Positions 50,475-59,438 of a stretch of DNA of 62,262 bases are shown one piece after another. The first letter of the stretch is position 1, and every line of letters starts with the position of its first letter. The notes beneath the pieces are model-generated. The model worked only from the letters and a program-made list of their open reading frames with translations. It made no database searches and was not told where the DNA came from. This DNA is from CAVYPR01 sp052145775 (lineage in GTDB: Bacteria; Actinomycetota; Acidimicrobiia; Acidimicrobiales; RAAP-2), in NCBI GenBank assembly GCA_052145775.1, contig JBKQNY010000129.1, positions 1 to 62,262 of the forward strand, in the 5' to 3' direction. The position numbers were made by a program, and so were the translations under genes.

Positions 50475-51248
50475 CTACTTCCCTTGCCAGTTGGGGGCGC
50501 GCTTCTCGGCGAAGGCCAAGGGTCCCTCCATGGCGTCGGCCGAGGTGAAGACGACGGCCACGGCGGCGTCGTTGAGCTTCCACCCCTCCTCCTCGGGCAC
50601 ATCCGCGGCCTTGCGGATGAGCTCCTTGGAGTAGCGGATGGCCAAAGGGGCGTTGGCGGCGATCCGCTCGGCCAGCTCCAGGGCCTCTTCGAGCACCCGC
50701 CCGCCGGGCACCACCCGGTTGACCAGCCCGAGCTCGAGGGCCCGTGGCGCGTCGATGGGGTCGCCGGTCAGGGCCAGCTCGAGGGCGACGGCGGCCGGCA
50801 GCCGCTTGGGGAGGCGGATCAGGGCGCCCGCACCGGCGATCAACCCCCGCTTGGCCTCGGGGATCCCGATGCTGGCGTGGTCGGCCGCCACCACCAGGTC
50901 GCAGGAGAGCATGATCTCGCAGCCGCCGGCCAGGGCCGACCCGTTGAGCGCGGCGATGATCGGCTTGGGGAAGACCCTCGTGGTGATGCCGGCGAACCCG
51001 CCGGGGGCGCCCATGATCGACCCGCCCTCCCCGGCCGAGAAGGCCTTCAGGTCCATGCCGGCCGAAAACGCCTTGTCGCCGCTGCCCGTGAGCACCACGG
51101 CGGCGACACCTGGGTCCTCGGCCAGCTCGTCGAGCGCCGCGGAGAGGGCCGAGCTGACCGCCCCGTTGATGGCGTTTCGGGCCTCGGGACGGTTGATGGT
51201 GAGGACCTCCACCTTCCCCCGCCGCTCGCGCAGGACCTCGTCTGCCAT
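50475..51248 (-). CDS. enoyl-CoA hydratase/isomerase family protein
   Basis: 257 residues, crotonase fold. The CoA-binding and oxyanion segments are FSAGMDLKAFSAGEGG and GSALAGGCEIMLSCDLVVAA. Both family glutamates are visible (GGCEIML and GIPEAKRGLIAG), so hydratase activity is possible. The closing VLFSSADAMEGPLAFAEKRAPNWQGK-type end (here VVFTSADAMEGPLAFAEKRAP) is standard. ATG 51248 is preceded by GGAGGAG. A catabolic role, for instance in fatty acid or steroid breakdown, fits the KstR-like regulator further along, but no link is shown. Confidence 0.88.
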   Translation of the reverse strand: MADEVLRERRGKVEVLTINRPEARNAINGAVSSALSAALDELAEDPGVAAVVLTGSGDKAFSAGMDLKAFSAGEGGSIMGAPGGFAGITTRVFPKPIIAALNGSALAGGCEIMLSCDLVVAADHASIGIPEAKRGLIAGAGALIRLPKRLPAAVALELALTGDPIDAPRALELGLVNRVVPGGRVLEEALELAERIAANAPLAIRYSKELIRKAADVPEEEGWKLNDAAVAVVFTSADAMEGPLAFAEKRAPNWQGK

Positions 51249-51408
51249 GTCGATCTCCTCCCCGGTGTCGTCGTCGGCCTCGGCGCCGGCCGTCGCCCAC
51301 CGCCCTCGGGTGGGCACGGGGCGGGCGACGGCGGCTGCGACGCTAGTGCGTTCGATGGCCCGTGGTGCCGGGGCGGACCGCAATCTCGGGCCGTGCCATG
51401 CTGTCGGC

Positions 51409-52905
51409 GTGACGACGGAATCGGGAGGGGGGCTGGTTCCCCCCGGCTTCTTGTTCGGGGTGGCCACGTCGGGGTTCCAGATCGAAGGCGGGTTCAACGG
51501 CCCCGACGAGCCGGCCAACAACTGGATCAGGTGGGAGCGCGGCGGGCGGATCGAGCCCTCGGGCATCGCCTGCGACTTCTGGCGCCGCCCCGAGCAGGCG
51601 CTCGACCGTGCGGCGTGGCTCGGCTGCAACAGCTTCCGCCTGTCGGTGGAGTGGGCGCGCCTCGAGCCCACCGAGGGCGAGTTCGACGAGGCCGCGCTCG
51701 AGCACTACGAGGAGATCCTGGCCATGTGCGTCGAACGCGGCATGGCCCCCATGGTGACCTTGCACCACTTCACGCACCCGTGGTGGCTGGGCGAGGAGTT
51801 CTGGCTGACCCCGGGCTCTCCGGACCGGTTCGGCGACTACGTGGCCCGGGTGGTTCCGCACCTGGCCAAGTACTGCCGCCACTGGGTGACGCTGAACGAG
51901 CCGAACATCGTGGCCCTCATGGGATGGGTGGCCGGCGCCTGCCCCCCGGGACGCCGCGGGGCGGCGGCCGACGCCTGGGCCGTCGCCGACAACCTCCTCA
52001 CCGCGCACGTGCTGGCCTACAGGGCCATCCACGGGGTCCAGCCCGAGGCCGAGGTGACCACCAACACCAGCGCCTCCTCTCTCTACGACTACGACCGCCT
52101 CCTCACCGACCTGCTGTGCGCCCGCAGCATGGGCGTCGCCCGGGACGACCTCGACGACTGGGTGGACGAGCGGCGGGCCCTGCACGACGCGGCCTTCCCG
52201 CCCACGACCGCCGGCGAGCTGGCCCTGCGACGGCTGTTCGCCGCCGTCTCGCCGTACGGCACCACACGGTCGGTCCCGGGCCTCCTCGGGGCGGTCCGGC
52301 CACGGCTGCGTAGCCCCTCGCCCCGGCGGGTCGTCGACGTCGTCTACGACGGCCCGGACGACAGCGCCCTCGACGCCGTGGGCTTCGACTGGTACGACCC
52401 GGTGGCCAGCCACGCCATCCGCATGCCGGGCCACCGGACCTCGGGAGGAAGGCGCAGCTGGGACCCCTCCCAGGCGATGTGGGACGTCCCGTCCAACCCC
52501 GCCGGTCTGACCGCGTGGTGCCGGGACTCGCACTCCTTCAACCCCCAGGTCCCGGTGTGGGTGGTGGAGAACGGCATGGTCACGAGGGTCCACAACGGCC
52601 GGGCCTACCCGCGCCTGGACAACCTGGACCGCCCCCGCTACCTGCGTGAGCACCTGGGGGCGGTGGTCGACGCCCTGGACGAGGGGGTCCCGGTGACCGC
52701 CTACCTGCACTGGTCGCTGGTCGACAACTACGAGTGGGGCTCCTACGAGCCGCGCCTGGGGATCTTCGGGATCGACCGTGATCGCGGCTACGACGGCGTG
52801 CGCTGGATGGAGACCGACGCCGACGGCAAGGATTCGGCCTCCACCTACCGCCGGCTGATCGCCGGCCTGCGAGACGGCGACCGGTCGGTCCTCGACGGCG
52901 CCTGA
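51409..52905 (+). CDS. glycoside hydrolase family 1 (beta-glucosidase-like)
   Basis: 498 residues. N-terminal FLFGVATSGFQIEGGFNGP and RLSVEWARLEP are family hallmarks. The acid/base glutamate is E164 in VTLNEPN; the nucleophile is E387 in VVENGM, where the family usually has TENG. YLHWSLVDNYEWGSYEPRLGIFGID is the conserved end. No signal peptide, so it would act inside the cell. GTG 51409 is the first start before the domain. The natural substrate is unknown. Confidence 0.92.
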   Translation: MTTESGGGLVPPGFLFGVATSGFQIEGGFNGPDEPANNWIRWERGGRIEPSGIACDFWRRPEQALDRAAWLGCNSFRLSVEWARLEPTEGEFDEAALEHYEEILAMCVERGMAPMVTLHHFTHPWWLGEEFWLTPGSPDRFGDYVARVVPHLAKYCRHWVTLNEPNIVALMGWVAGACPPGRRGAAADAWAVADNLLTAHVLAYRAIHGVQPEAEVTTNTSASSLYDYDRLLTDLLCARSMGVARDDLDDWVDERRALHDAAFPPTTAGELALRRLFAAVSPYGTTRSVPGLLGAVRPRLRSPSPRRVVDVVYDGPDDSALDAVGFDWYDPVASHAIRMPGHRTSGGRRSWDPSQAMWDVPSNPAGLTAWCRDSHSFNPQVPVWVVENGMVTRVHNGRAYPRLDNLDRPRYLREHLGAVVDALDEGVPVTAYLHWSLVDNYEWGSYEPRLGIFGIDRDRGYDGVRWMETDADGKDSASTYRRLIAGLRDGDRSVLDGA

Positions 52906-52986
52906 CGCCCGCCGGACCGGCGGGTGTCACGCAATCCTTAGCCTTCCTTCAGGAGAACGTCAGCGTCCGCTGCGCACAATCGTGGC

Positions 52987-54264
52987 GTGCACCCGGCGCC
53001 GGACACCCCTCTCCCCCCGCGTCCCGAGCCCTCCCGGCCCCGCCGGGCGTTCCTGTCGCCGCCACCCGGGGCCCCGTCCATGGCGGGCTGGGCCATCCTG
53101 CCGCTGCGCGCCTTCCTCGGAGTGACCTTCCTCTTCGCCGGACTGCAGAAGCTGGCCAACCCCAATTTCTTCAACCCGCAGAACCCGTCGGGCATCCAGG
53201 CCCAGCTCATCGCCTCCGAGCGCATCAGCCCGCTGCACGCGCTGCTGGGCCATCTCCTTCACCTGGCTACGCCGGTCGGGGTGCTGATCGCCCTGGGCGA
53301 GGTGGCGGTGGGCATGGGCGCCCTCCTCGGGCTGTGGACCAGACTGGCGGCCCTGGGCGGGATGGCGCTCTCCTTCGCCCTGTTCCTCACGGTGAGCCTG
53401 CACTCCTCCCCCTACTACACCGGGGCGGACATCGTTTTCCTCTTCGCCTGGACGCCGCTGGTGGTGGCCGGGGCGGGCGGGGTGCTCTCGCTCGACGCCG
53501 TGCTGGCCTCACGGGCCCACGAGGAGGTCGGCCTCGGGACACCGACCCGGGTGCCGGTCCGGTTCTCGGTGGTCCAGGGAGTGTGCGGCAACTACCACGA
53601 CGGCCGGTGCCGGGCCCGTTCGGGCGAGGCGTGCTCCCCGACGGGCTGCCCGTTCCTCGAGGAGCGCCCCGGGAGAGCCGAGCGCAGGGCGGCCACCGAG
53701 GTACGTCGCCGGACGGTGGTCCTCGGGGCCGCGGCGTTCGGCGTGACGGCGGTCGCCGCGCTCTTCACGGCGGGCCTGGCCGCGGCCGTGGGCCGACTCG
53801 TGGGCGGGGCGAAGCCGCCGGCGGGCGCCGGCACGGCCACCCTCGGGCCTCCGTCGCGTTCCACCACCACCACGCAGAAGGCGCGTTCGGCCACCACACC
53901 CTCGGCCACCACACCATCGACCCCCACCACCGCCCCCGCCGTCACGGAGCCGGCCGGGACCGCCGTCGGCCCGGCGTCCGACGTGCCGGTCGGCGGGGCG
54001 GCCCGGTTCACCGACCCGGCCAGCGGCGACCCGGCTCTGGTGCTCCAGCCCGCACAGGGAACGTTCGTGGCCTTCGACGCGGTCTGCCCCCACGCCGGGT
54101 GCACGGTCGGCTACTCCTCGGCCGCCCGCCTGATCGTCTGCCCCTGCCACGGCTCCCAGTTCAACCCGACAACCGGGGCGGTGGAGGTGGGGCCGGCCCC
54201 ACACGGGCTCGCCAGGATCCCCGTGACCAAGGGGAGCGACGGCCAGCTCTACGCAGACGGGTAA
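52987..54264 (+). CDS. DoxX-like membrane domain fused to a Rieske 2Fe-2S domain
   Basis: 425 residues. Residues ~36-175 form a four-helix DoxX/TQO-small-subunit-like domain (LPLRAFLGVTFLFAGLQKLANPNFF, GEVAVGMGALLGLW). A cysteine-rich loop (about 200-223, four Cys: C200, C208, C216, C221) comes next. A twin-arginine-like RRRTVVLGAAAFG then leads a hydrophobic helix (about 240-265). A Thr/Ser/Pro linker is followed by a Rieske domain with CPHAGC (367-372) and CPCHGS (385-390). It suggests a membrane redox protein that links a quinone-like site to a Rieske cluster; this is inferred. GTG 52987 is the longest frame; ATG at codon 32 is possible. Confidence 0.85.
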   Translation: MHPAPDTPLPPRPEPSRPRRAFLSPPPGAPSMAGWAILPLRAFLGVTFLFAGLQKLANPNFFNPQNPSGIQAQLIASERISPLHALLGHLLHLATPVGVLIALGEVAVGMGALLGLWTRLAALGGMALSFALFLTVSLHSSPYYTGADIVFLFAWTPLVVAGAGGVLSLDAVLASRAHEEVGLGTPTRVPVRFSVVQGVCGNYHDGRCRARSGEACSPTGCPFLEERPGRAERRAATEVRRRTVVLGAAAFGVTAVAALFTAGLAAAVGRLVGGAKPPAGAGTATLGPPSRSTTTTQKARSATTPSATTPSTPTTAPAVTEPAGTAVGPASDVPVGGAARFTDPASGDPALVLQPAQGTFVAFDAVCPHAGCTVGYSSAARLIVCPCHGSQFNPTTGAVEVGPAPHGLARIPVTKGSDGQLYADG

Positions 54265-54288
54265 CCGGCGCCGGCGGTCCAGGGCCCC

Positions 54289-55365
54289 TCAGGGAAGAGC
54301 GCGAAGCGCCCGGTCCTGGCCGACCAGGCGACGCCAGCGGTCCTCGACCTCCTGGACGAACCGGCGTCCCGAGGGGATGTGGGTGAGGACGTCGGCCTGT
54401 CCCTGGGGCCGGGCCAGCATCCACGAGTGGCCGCCGGGCACCCACTGGACCGTGGTGCGGGCGCAGTCGGCGAACTCGGCGGCGGTGGCGCCGGTGGACA
54501 CCCGGTCGAAGCAGCCCCACTCGGCCAGGATCGGCATGGACTGCGCGGCCAGCCGGCGCACCTCGGGCCGCAGGTCGGTGGCCATGAGCATGCCGCCGAT
54601 GGGCATGGTGCGGCCGATCGAGCGCACGTTGCGCCGGACGTCGGGAATGACCGAGCGCATGGTCGACGACATCCGCCCGATGAACAGGTCCGGGGTGTCG
54701 GCCATGATGGCGGCCATCATGTCGACGAAGGGCGCCAGGTCCGGGACGAAGGCCGCCAGGACCGAGGGCAGCAACCCGCGGCGGTCCTTCCAGGCCGGGG
54801 TGGCGACCCCGTCGCGGTAGATGACGCCCAGCGTCCGGCGGGGGTGGTCGTGGGCGTACTGCACCGCCACCGCCCCGCCCATCGAGTGGCCCAGGACGAC
54901 GGCCGGGCCGGCCCCCACGTGGTCGAGCAGATGGTCGATGTGCTCGGCCAGGATCTCCATCGACACCTGGTTCCAGCCGAGGGGGTCGCTGCCCCCGAAG
55001 CCCGGGAGGCTGGGGTTGACCACCCGCCACCCCATGGCGTGGGCCAGCCGGGCGCTCTCCCGCCAGTACATGCCGCCGCCGGCGAAGTAGCCGTGGATGT
55101 TGACCGCCCAGATCGGCTCGCTGCCGGGCCCCTCGGGGCCGTGGGCCCCCTCGTTGTCCGAGACGGCGAAGCGGAACCGCCTCCCACCCACCCGCAGGGT
55201 CCCGGCGGCCATCCGGATCTCCGGCGTCCGCAGCACGTTGCGCCGGTAGTGCCGGCGCACGGCGCCGACCGTTCGGGTGCCGAGCGGCCCGCGCCCGGGC
55301 CCCGCCGCCCTCTCCGGGGTCTCGTGGCCGGTCCGCTCCGGCCTCGCTGCGGCTGACGCGACCAT
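54289..55365 (-). CDS. alpha/beta hydrolase
   Basis: 358 residues. The nucleophile elbow is VVLGHSMGGAVAVQYA (serine in GHSMG). The oxyanion region is VNIHGYFAGGG and VNPSLPGFGGSDPL follows. A catalytic acid (AEWGCFDRV) and histidine (PGGHSWML) fit the usual triad. A cap of about 90 residues lies between. ATG 55365 is preferred to TTG 55374. The start is divergent from the DinB gene. The substrate is unknown. Confidence 0.87.
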   Translation of the reverse strand: MVASAAARPERTGHETPERAAGPGRGPLGTRTVGAVRRHYRRNVLRTPEIRMAAGTLRVGGRRFRFAVSDNEGAHGPEGPGSEPIWAVNIHGYFAGGGMYWRESARLAHAMGWRVVNPSLPGFGGSDPLGWNQVSMEILAEHIDHLLDHVGAGPAVVLGHSMGGAVAVQYAHDHPRRTLGVIYRDGVATPAWKDRRGLLPSVLAAFVPDLAPFVDMMAAIMADTPDLFIGRMSSTMRSVIPDVRRNVRSIGRTMPIGGMLMATDLRPEVRRLAAQSMPILAEWGCFDRVSTGATAAEFADCARTTVQWVPGGHSWMLARPQGQADVLTHIPSGRRFVQEVEDRWRRLVGQDRALRALP

Positions 55366-55472
55366 CGTTCGCAAACGCTAGCCCAGCGCGAGCGCCCGGC
55401 CGCGTCGGGCGGCTGGGTAAGGTCCAGCCCGAAGAGAGGCCCGGAAAGCGGGCCCGGCGATCGGAGGGAGCG

Positions 55473-55982
55473 ATGCACACCAACGACCTGCTGGTCGACG
55501 CCTTCCAGCGCGTGCGCGACGGCGTCCACCCGGTGGTGCAGGGGCTGACCCCCGAGCAGCTGACCGCCCGCCTCAACGGCCACGCCAACTCCATCGCCTG
55601 GCTCGTCTGGCACCTGGCGCGGGTCCAGGACCACCACGTGTCCGACGCCGCCGGCACCGAGCAGGTCTGGACGGCCGGGGGCTTCGAGCGACGGTTCGGG
55701 CTGCCCTTCGAACCCGGGGCCACCGGCTACGGCCACGGCCCGAAGGACGTCGCCGCCGTGAAGGTGGCCTCCGGGGAGCTCCTCACCGACTACTTCGAGG
55801 CCGTGCACCGGGCCACGCTGCGGTTCGTCGAGAGGTTGACCGACGCCGACCTGGACCGGGTGGTCGACACCTCGTGGGACCCCCCCGTCACCCTCGGCGT
55901 GCGGCTGGTGAGCGTCATCGACGACGACCTCGAGCACGTGGGCCAGGCCGCCTTCGTCCGCGGCCTCCTGGAGCAGGCCTGA
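55473..55982 (+). CDS. DinB/DUF664-family protein
   Basis: 169 residues, four-helix DinB-like bundle. Metal-binding histidines are visible in SIAWLVWHLARVQDHH and DDDLEHVGQAAFVRGLL. DUF664-type proteins in actinobacteria are often annotated as mycothiol-dependent transferases, but the substrate is not shown. CGGAGGGAG lies directly upstream of ATG 55473. It is between a divergent hydrolase and the GH31 gene. Confidence 0.82.
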   Translation: MHTNDLLVDAFQRVRDGVHPVVQGLTPEQLTARLNGHANSIAWLVWHLARVQDHHVSDAAGTEQVWTAGGFERRFGLPFEPGATGYGHGPKDVAAVKVASGELLTDYFEAVHRATLRFVERLTDADLDRVVDTSWDPPVTLGVRLVSVIDDDLEHVGQAAFVRGLLEQA

Positions 55983-56008
55983 ACCTCCCCGGGTAGCCTC
56001 GCCCCCCT

Positions 56009-58636
56009 GTGCCCGGGGCAGGCGAGGCGGCCGCGAGGCTGGCCATGAGGACCAGGCTGCTGCTGCGCGGCGTGGGGGAGCTCGGCCCCTCCACCACCGG
56101 GGCGATCGTCACGAGCAGCGCCCGCATGGCGTTCCGCCGCCGGCGCGACCGGCGGGCCGAGGGGCGGGCGGCCGTCGCCCGGGGACCGGGCCCCCTGCTC
56201 TCCGCCGAGCCGCTCGCGGCCCCCGGCGAGGAGGGGTCCGGCCCGCTCGGGGTGTGCTGCCGGTTCGCCGAGGCCGACCTCGAGGTGCGGTTCCTCGCCG
56301 ACGACGTCGTCCGGCTCACCTGGGGGCCGGGGGAGCCCCCGATCCCCTGGGCCCTGGCCCAGCCGTCCGCCGACCACCGTCCCACCTCGGGGGTCGAGGT
56401 GACGGGGGGGACCCCTCCGGCCACGGTGGTGCGCGCCGCCACCCCGGAGCTCGCGGTCGAGGTTACCGGCGAGGGGTGGGTGTCGTTCCGGGGCCCCGAC
56501 GACAGGCTGCTGCGCCGAGAGCTGCCGCCGCTGCGGCGCGGGGCGGCGCGCACGGCGCGCTTCGAGCTGCGCCCCGGCGAGCGGGTGGCCGGCCTGGGGG
56601 AGCAGGCGTCGCCGGTCACACTGCGGGGGACCACCCACCGGCTGTGGAACCGGGACCCCGGCGGGGCCTGGGGCCCCGGGGACGACCCCCTCTACCTGTG
56701 CGTCCCGGTGCTCCTCGGCCTCCACGCCGACGGCGACGTGCTGGCCTTCTTCGAGAACCCCCACGAGGCGACGGTTCGCGTCGACGGCGCCGCCCCGGTC
56801 GCCGCCGACGCCCGGGTTGAGCTCACCTTCTGCGGCGGCTCCGACCGCCACTACGTGGCCGCCGGGACGCTCCCACGGCTCCTCGAGCGCTACAGCTGGC
56901 TGACCGGCCGCCCGCCGCTCCCGCCCCGCTGGTCGCTCGGCTTCCACCAGTGCCGCTGGGGCTATCGCACCCAGGGCGAGGTCCGCCAGGTGGCCGACGG
57001 CTTCACCCGGGAGGGGCTGCCGCTCAGCGCCGTCCACCTCGACATCGACCACATGGACGGCTACCGGGTCTTCACCGCCGACCCGGTCCGCTTCGGGGAC
57101 CTCGAGGGGCTGTGCGGGGACCTCGCGGCGCGCGGCACCCGGGTGGTGACGATCGTGGACCCTGCGGTCAAGGCCGACGACTCCTTCGAGGTCTTCCGGC
57201 AGGGTCGAGACGACGGGAGGTTCCTCCCCGACGCCGACGGTCGCCCCCTGCTGGGGGTGGTCTGGCCGGGACGGGCGGCCTTCCCCGACTTCACCGACCC
57301 GACCACCCGCGAGTGGTGGGCCGGCCTCTACAAGGGGCTGCTCGACGCCGGGGTGTCGGGGGTCTGGCACGACATGAACGAGCCCACCTCCATCGCCCTG
57401 TGGGGCGACCGGACCCTTCCCCCGGGCACGCGGCACGTCGCCGAGGGCCGAGGGGGTGACCACCGCCAGTGCCACAACGTCTACGGACTCCTGATGGACC
57501 AGGCCGGCTTCGAGGCGCAGGCCGCCGGGCGGCCGGACCGGCGCCCGTGGCTGCTGTCGCGCTCGGGCTGGGCCGGGCTCCAGCGCTGGGCCTGGTGCTG
57601 GACGGCCGACGTCGAGGCGACCTGGGAGGGACTCCGCCAGCAGGTCGCCACCGCGATCGGCCTGGGGCTCTCGGGCATCGCCTACACCGGGTCCGACACC
57701 GGCGGTTTCAACGGCGCCCCCGGCCCCGAGCTGTTCCTGCGCTGGCTGGAGCTGGCGGTCCTCATGCCGTTCTGCCGCACCCACTCGGTGACCGGGGCCC
57801 CGCCCCGCGAGCCCTGGCGGTGGCCCGAGCCCTACCGCACCGCCGTCGGCCGGCTGGTCCGCTTCCGCTACCGCCTCCTCCCCTACCTCTACACCCTGGC
57901 CCACGAGGCCAGCCGCACCGGCCACCCCTTCGTGCGCCCGTTGTGCTGGCCCGACGGTCGCGACCCGGTCCCCGCCGGGGCCGACGACCGGCTGTGGTCG
58001 TCCGACGACGCCTACCTCCTGGGTGACGCCCTCCTGGTGGCGCCGGCCACCGGGGAGGGCCGCGGCTCCCGCCCGGTGCCGCTCCCGGCCGGAGAGTGGT
58101 TCCGCTGGCGCGCGCTGCCCGCCATGGACGCGGTGGACGGGGCCTGGGCCGACACGGTGGAGCGGCTGGTGGGGACACGGACGGTCGACCTCGACACGCC
58201 GCCCGGCCAGCCGCTGGTGCTGGTGCGGGCAGGCACGGTGCTGCCCCTCGACGACGGCTGGGCCGCCGACGGTCCCGCCGACGACGGGCGGCTCGCCCCC
58301 GGCCACAGTCCCCGGCGGCCCGCCGTCCACTGCTTTGCCTCGGCCGGGGGAGCGGCGGCGGGCGGCTCCTACGACGACGCGGGCGACGGCGACGGCCCCG
58401 GCCGGGTCGACCGGTTCAACCTGGCCGCCGGCCCCTCGGGGCCGGTGCTCCGCTGGGGGCGTGACGGCGCCTACTCGGCGCCCGAACGGTTGCGGGTGGT
58501 CGTCCACGGGCTGTTCGCCACCCGGGCGATGGCCGACGGGCTCGAGGTGGAGGCGACCGTGTGGCGTGACCACCGGGGCCAGGCGACGACGTCGGTCGAC
58601 TGCCGGCCCTTCGATGAGCTTCGCTTCGAGTTCTAG
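56009..58636 (+). CDS. glycoside hydrolase family 31 (alpha-glucosidase-like)
   Basis: 875 residues. The catalytic nucleophile is the Asp of VWHDMNEPTSIALW (about residue 455) and the acid/base is in YTGSDTGGFNG. SLGFHQCRWGYRTQGEVRQVADGF and FPDFTDPTTREWW are family motifs. An N-terminal beta-sandwich (about 80-300) and a C-terminal beta domain surround the barrel. No signal peptide was found, so intracellular maltose- or glycogen-type substrates are likely. GTG 56009 is the longest frame; ATG 56045 (codon 13) is a possible start. It is convergent with the ABC permease. Confidence 0.92.
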   Translation: MPGAGEAAARLAMRTRLLLRGVGELGPSTTGAIVTSSARMAFRRRRDRRAEGRAAVARGPGPLLSAEPLAAPGEEGSGPLGVCCRFAEADLEVRFLADDVVRLTWGPGEPPIPWALAQPSADHRPTSGVEVTGGTPPATVVRAATPELAVEVTGEGWVSFRGPDDRLLRRELPPLRRGAARTARFELRPGERVAGLGEQASPVTLRGTTHRLWNRDPGGAWGPGDDPLYLCVPVLLGLHADGDVLAFFENPHEATVRVDGAAPVAADARVELTFCGGSDRHYVAAGTLPRLLERYSWLTGRPPLPPRWSLGFHQCRWGYRTQGEVRQVADGFTREGLPLSAVHLDIDHMDGYRVFTADPVRFGDLEGLCGDLAARGTRVVTIVDPAVKADDSFEVFRQGRDDGRFLPDADGRPLLGVVWPGRAAFPDFTDPTTREWWAGLYKGLLDAGVSGVWHDMNEPTSIALWGDRTLPPGTRHVAEGRGGDHRQCHNVYGLLMDQAGFEAQAAGRPDRRPWLLSRSGWAGLQRWAWCWTADVEATWEGLRQQVATAIGLGLSGIAYTGSDTGGFNGAPGPELFLRWLELAVLMPFCRTHSVTGAPPREPWRWPEPYRTAVGRLVRFRYRLLPYLYTLAHEASRTGHPFVRPLCWPDGRDPVPAGADDRLWSSDDAYLLGDALLVAPATGEGRGSRPVPLPAGEWFRWRALPAMDAVDGAWADTVERLVGTRTVDLDTPPGQPLVLVRAGTVLPLDDGWAADGPADDGRLAPGHSPRRPAVHCFASAGGAAAGGSYDDAGDGDGPGRVDRFNLAAGPSGPVLRWGRDGAYSAPERLRVVVHGLFATRAMADGLEVEATVWRDHRGQATTSVDCRPFDELRFEF

Positions 58637-58643
58637 TGGACCA

Positions 58644-59438
58644 TCAGGTCACGTCGCGCCGGAAGGTGGTGAAGTAGCCGATCACCGCCATGCCCACCCC
58701 CCAGGCCAGCAGGGCCAGCCCCCCCGCCCACCAGCTGAGCAGCGGTCCTTCGCCGCCGTTGCCCCGCGAGCCGTTGAGGCCGCCGGCCAGCGCGGCGGTC
58801 GAGCGGGACGGGAACCAGTTGAGGTCGGCGTGGAAGATGAGGTGCACGAGGAGCACGATGAGCGGCTCGAGCACGATGGTGAGGGCGAGGGCGAAGATCA
58901 CCGCCCCCACCTGGTTGCGCAAGAGGGTCCCGATGCCCATGCCGAAGACGGCCAGCAGGGCGTAGGCACCGAGCAGTCCCGGCACCACCGGGCCGACCTG
59001 GTGGAGGAGTGTGGAGAGGATGCCGCCCTCGGCCACGAAGAGCGGGATGCCGAGCGCCGCCACCACCGCCAGGCTGATCAGCCCGAGCACCAGGCCCCAG
59101 ATCGCCGAGGCGAAGGCCTTGGCCACGAGCACCTCCTCGCGGCGCGGGGTGACCAGCAGGGTCGCGGTGAGGAGCCTCTGACGGTACTCGGTGGTGATGC
59201 ACAGCACGCCGAGCACCGGGGCGAGGAGCACGCCCGGGCTGTAGCCGGCCCCGACGAGCTCGCGCAGGTCGTGGACGGAGGTGGGCGCGGTGAACACGGT
59301 GTGGCCGGGGGTCGACGTGACGAAGAAGGTGGGGATGATCCCGAAGAGGCCCGTCAGCAGCACGGTGACGCCGAAGAGGATCCACAGCCCGGGCGTCGTC
59401 CGCATCTTGAACAGCTCGGCCCGCAGGGTGCGGATCAC
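58644..59438 (-). CDS. ABC transporter permease (ABC-2 type)
   Basis: 264 residues with six predicted helices, typical of ABC-2 type exporters: VIRTLRAELFKMRTTPGLWILFGVTVLLT at the N-terminus, a large loop, TEYRQRLLTATLLVTPRREEVLVAKAFA, and C-terminal helices. GTG 59438 overlaps the stop of the ATPase gene (GTGA). Substrate is unknown; such pairs often export lipids, peptides or drugs. Confidence 0.88.
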   Translation of the reverse strand: MIRTLRAELFKMRTTPGLWILFGVTVLLTGLFGIIPTFFVTSTPGHTVFTAPTSVHDLRELVGAGYSPGVLLAPVLGVLCITTEYRQRLLTATLLVTPRREEVLVAKAFASAIWGLVLGLISLAVVAALGIPLFVAEGGILSTLLHQVGPVVPGLLGAYALLAVFGMGIGTLLRNQVGAVIFALALTIVLEPLIVLLVHLIFHADLNWFPSRSTAALAGGLNGSRGNGGEGPLLSWWAGGLALLAWGVGMAVIGYFTTFRRDVT

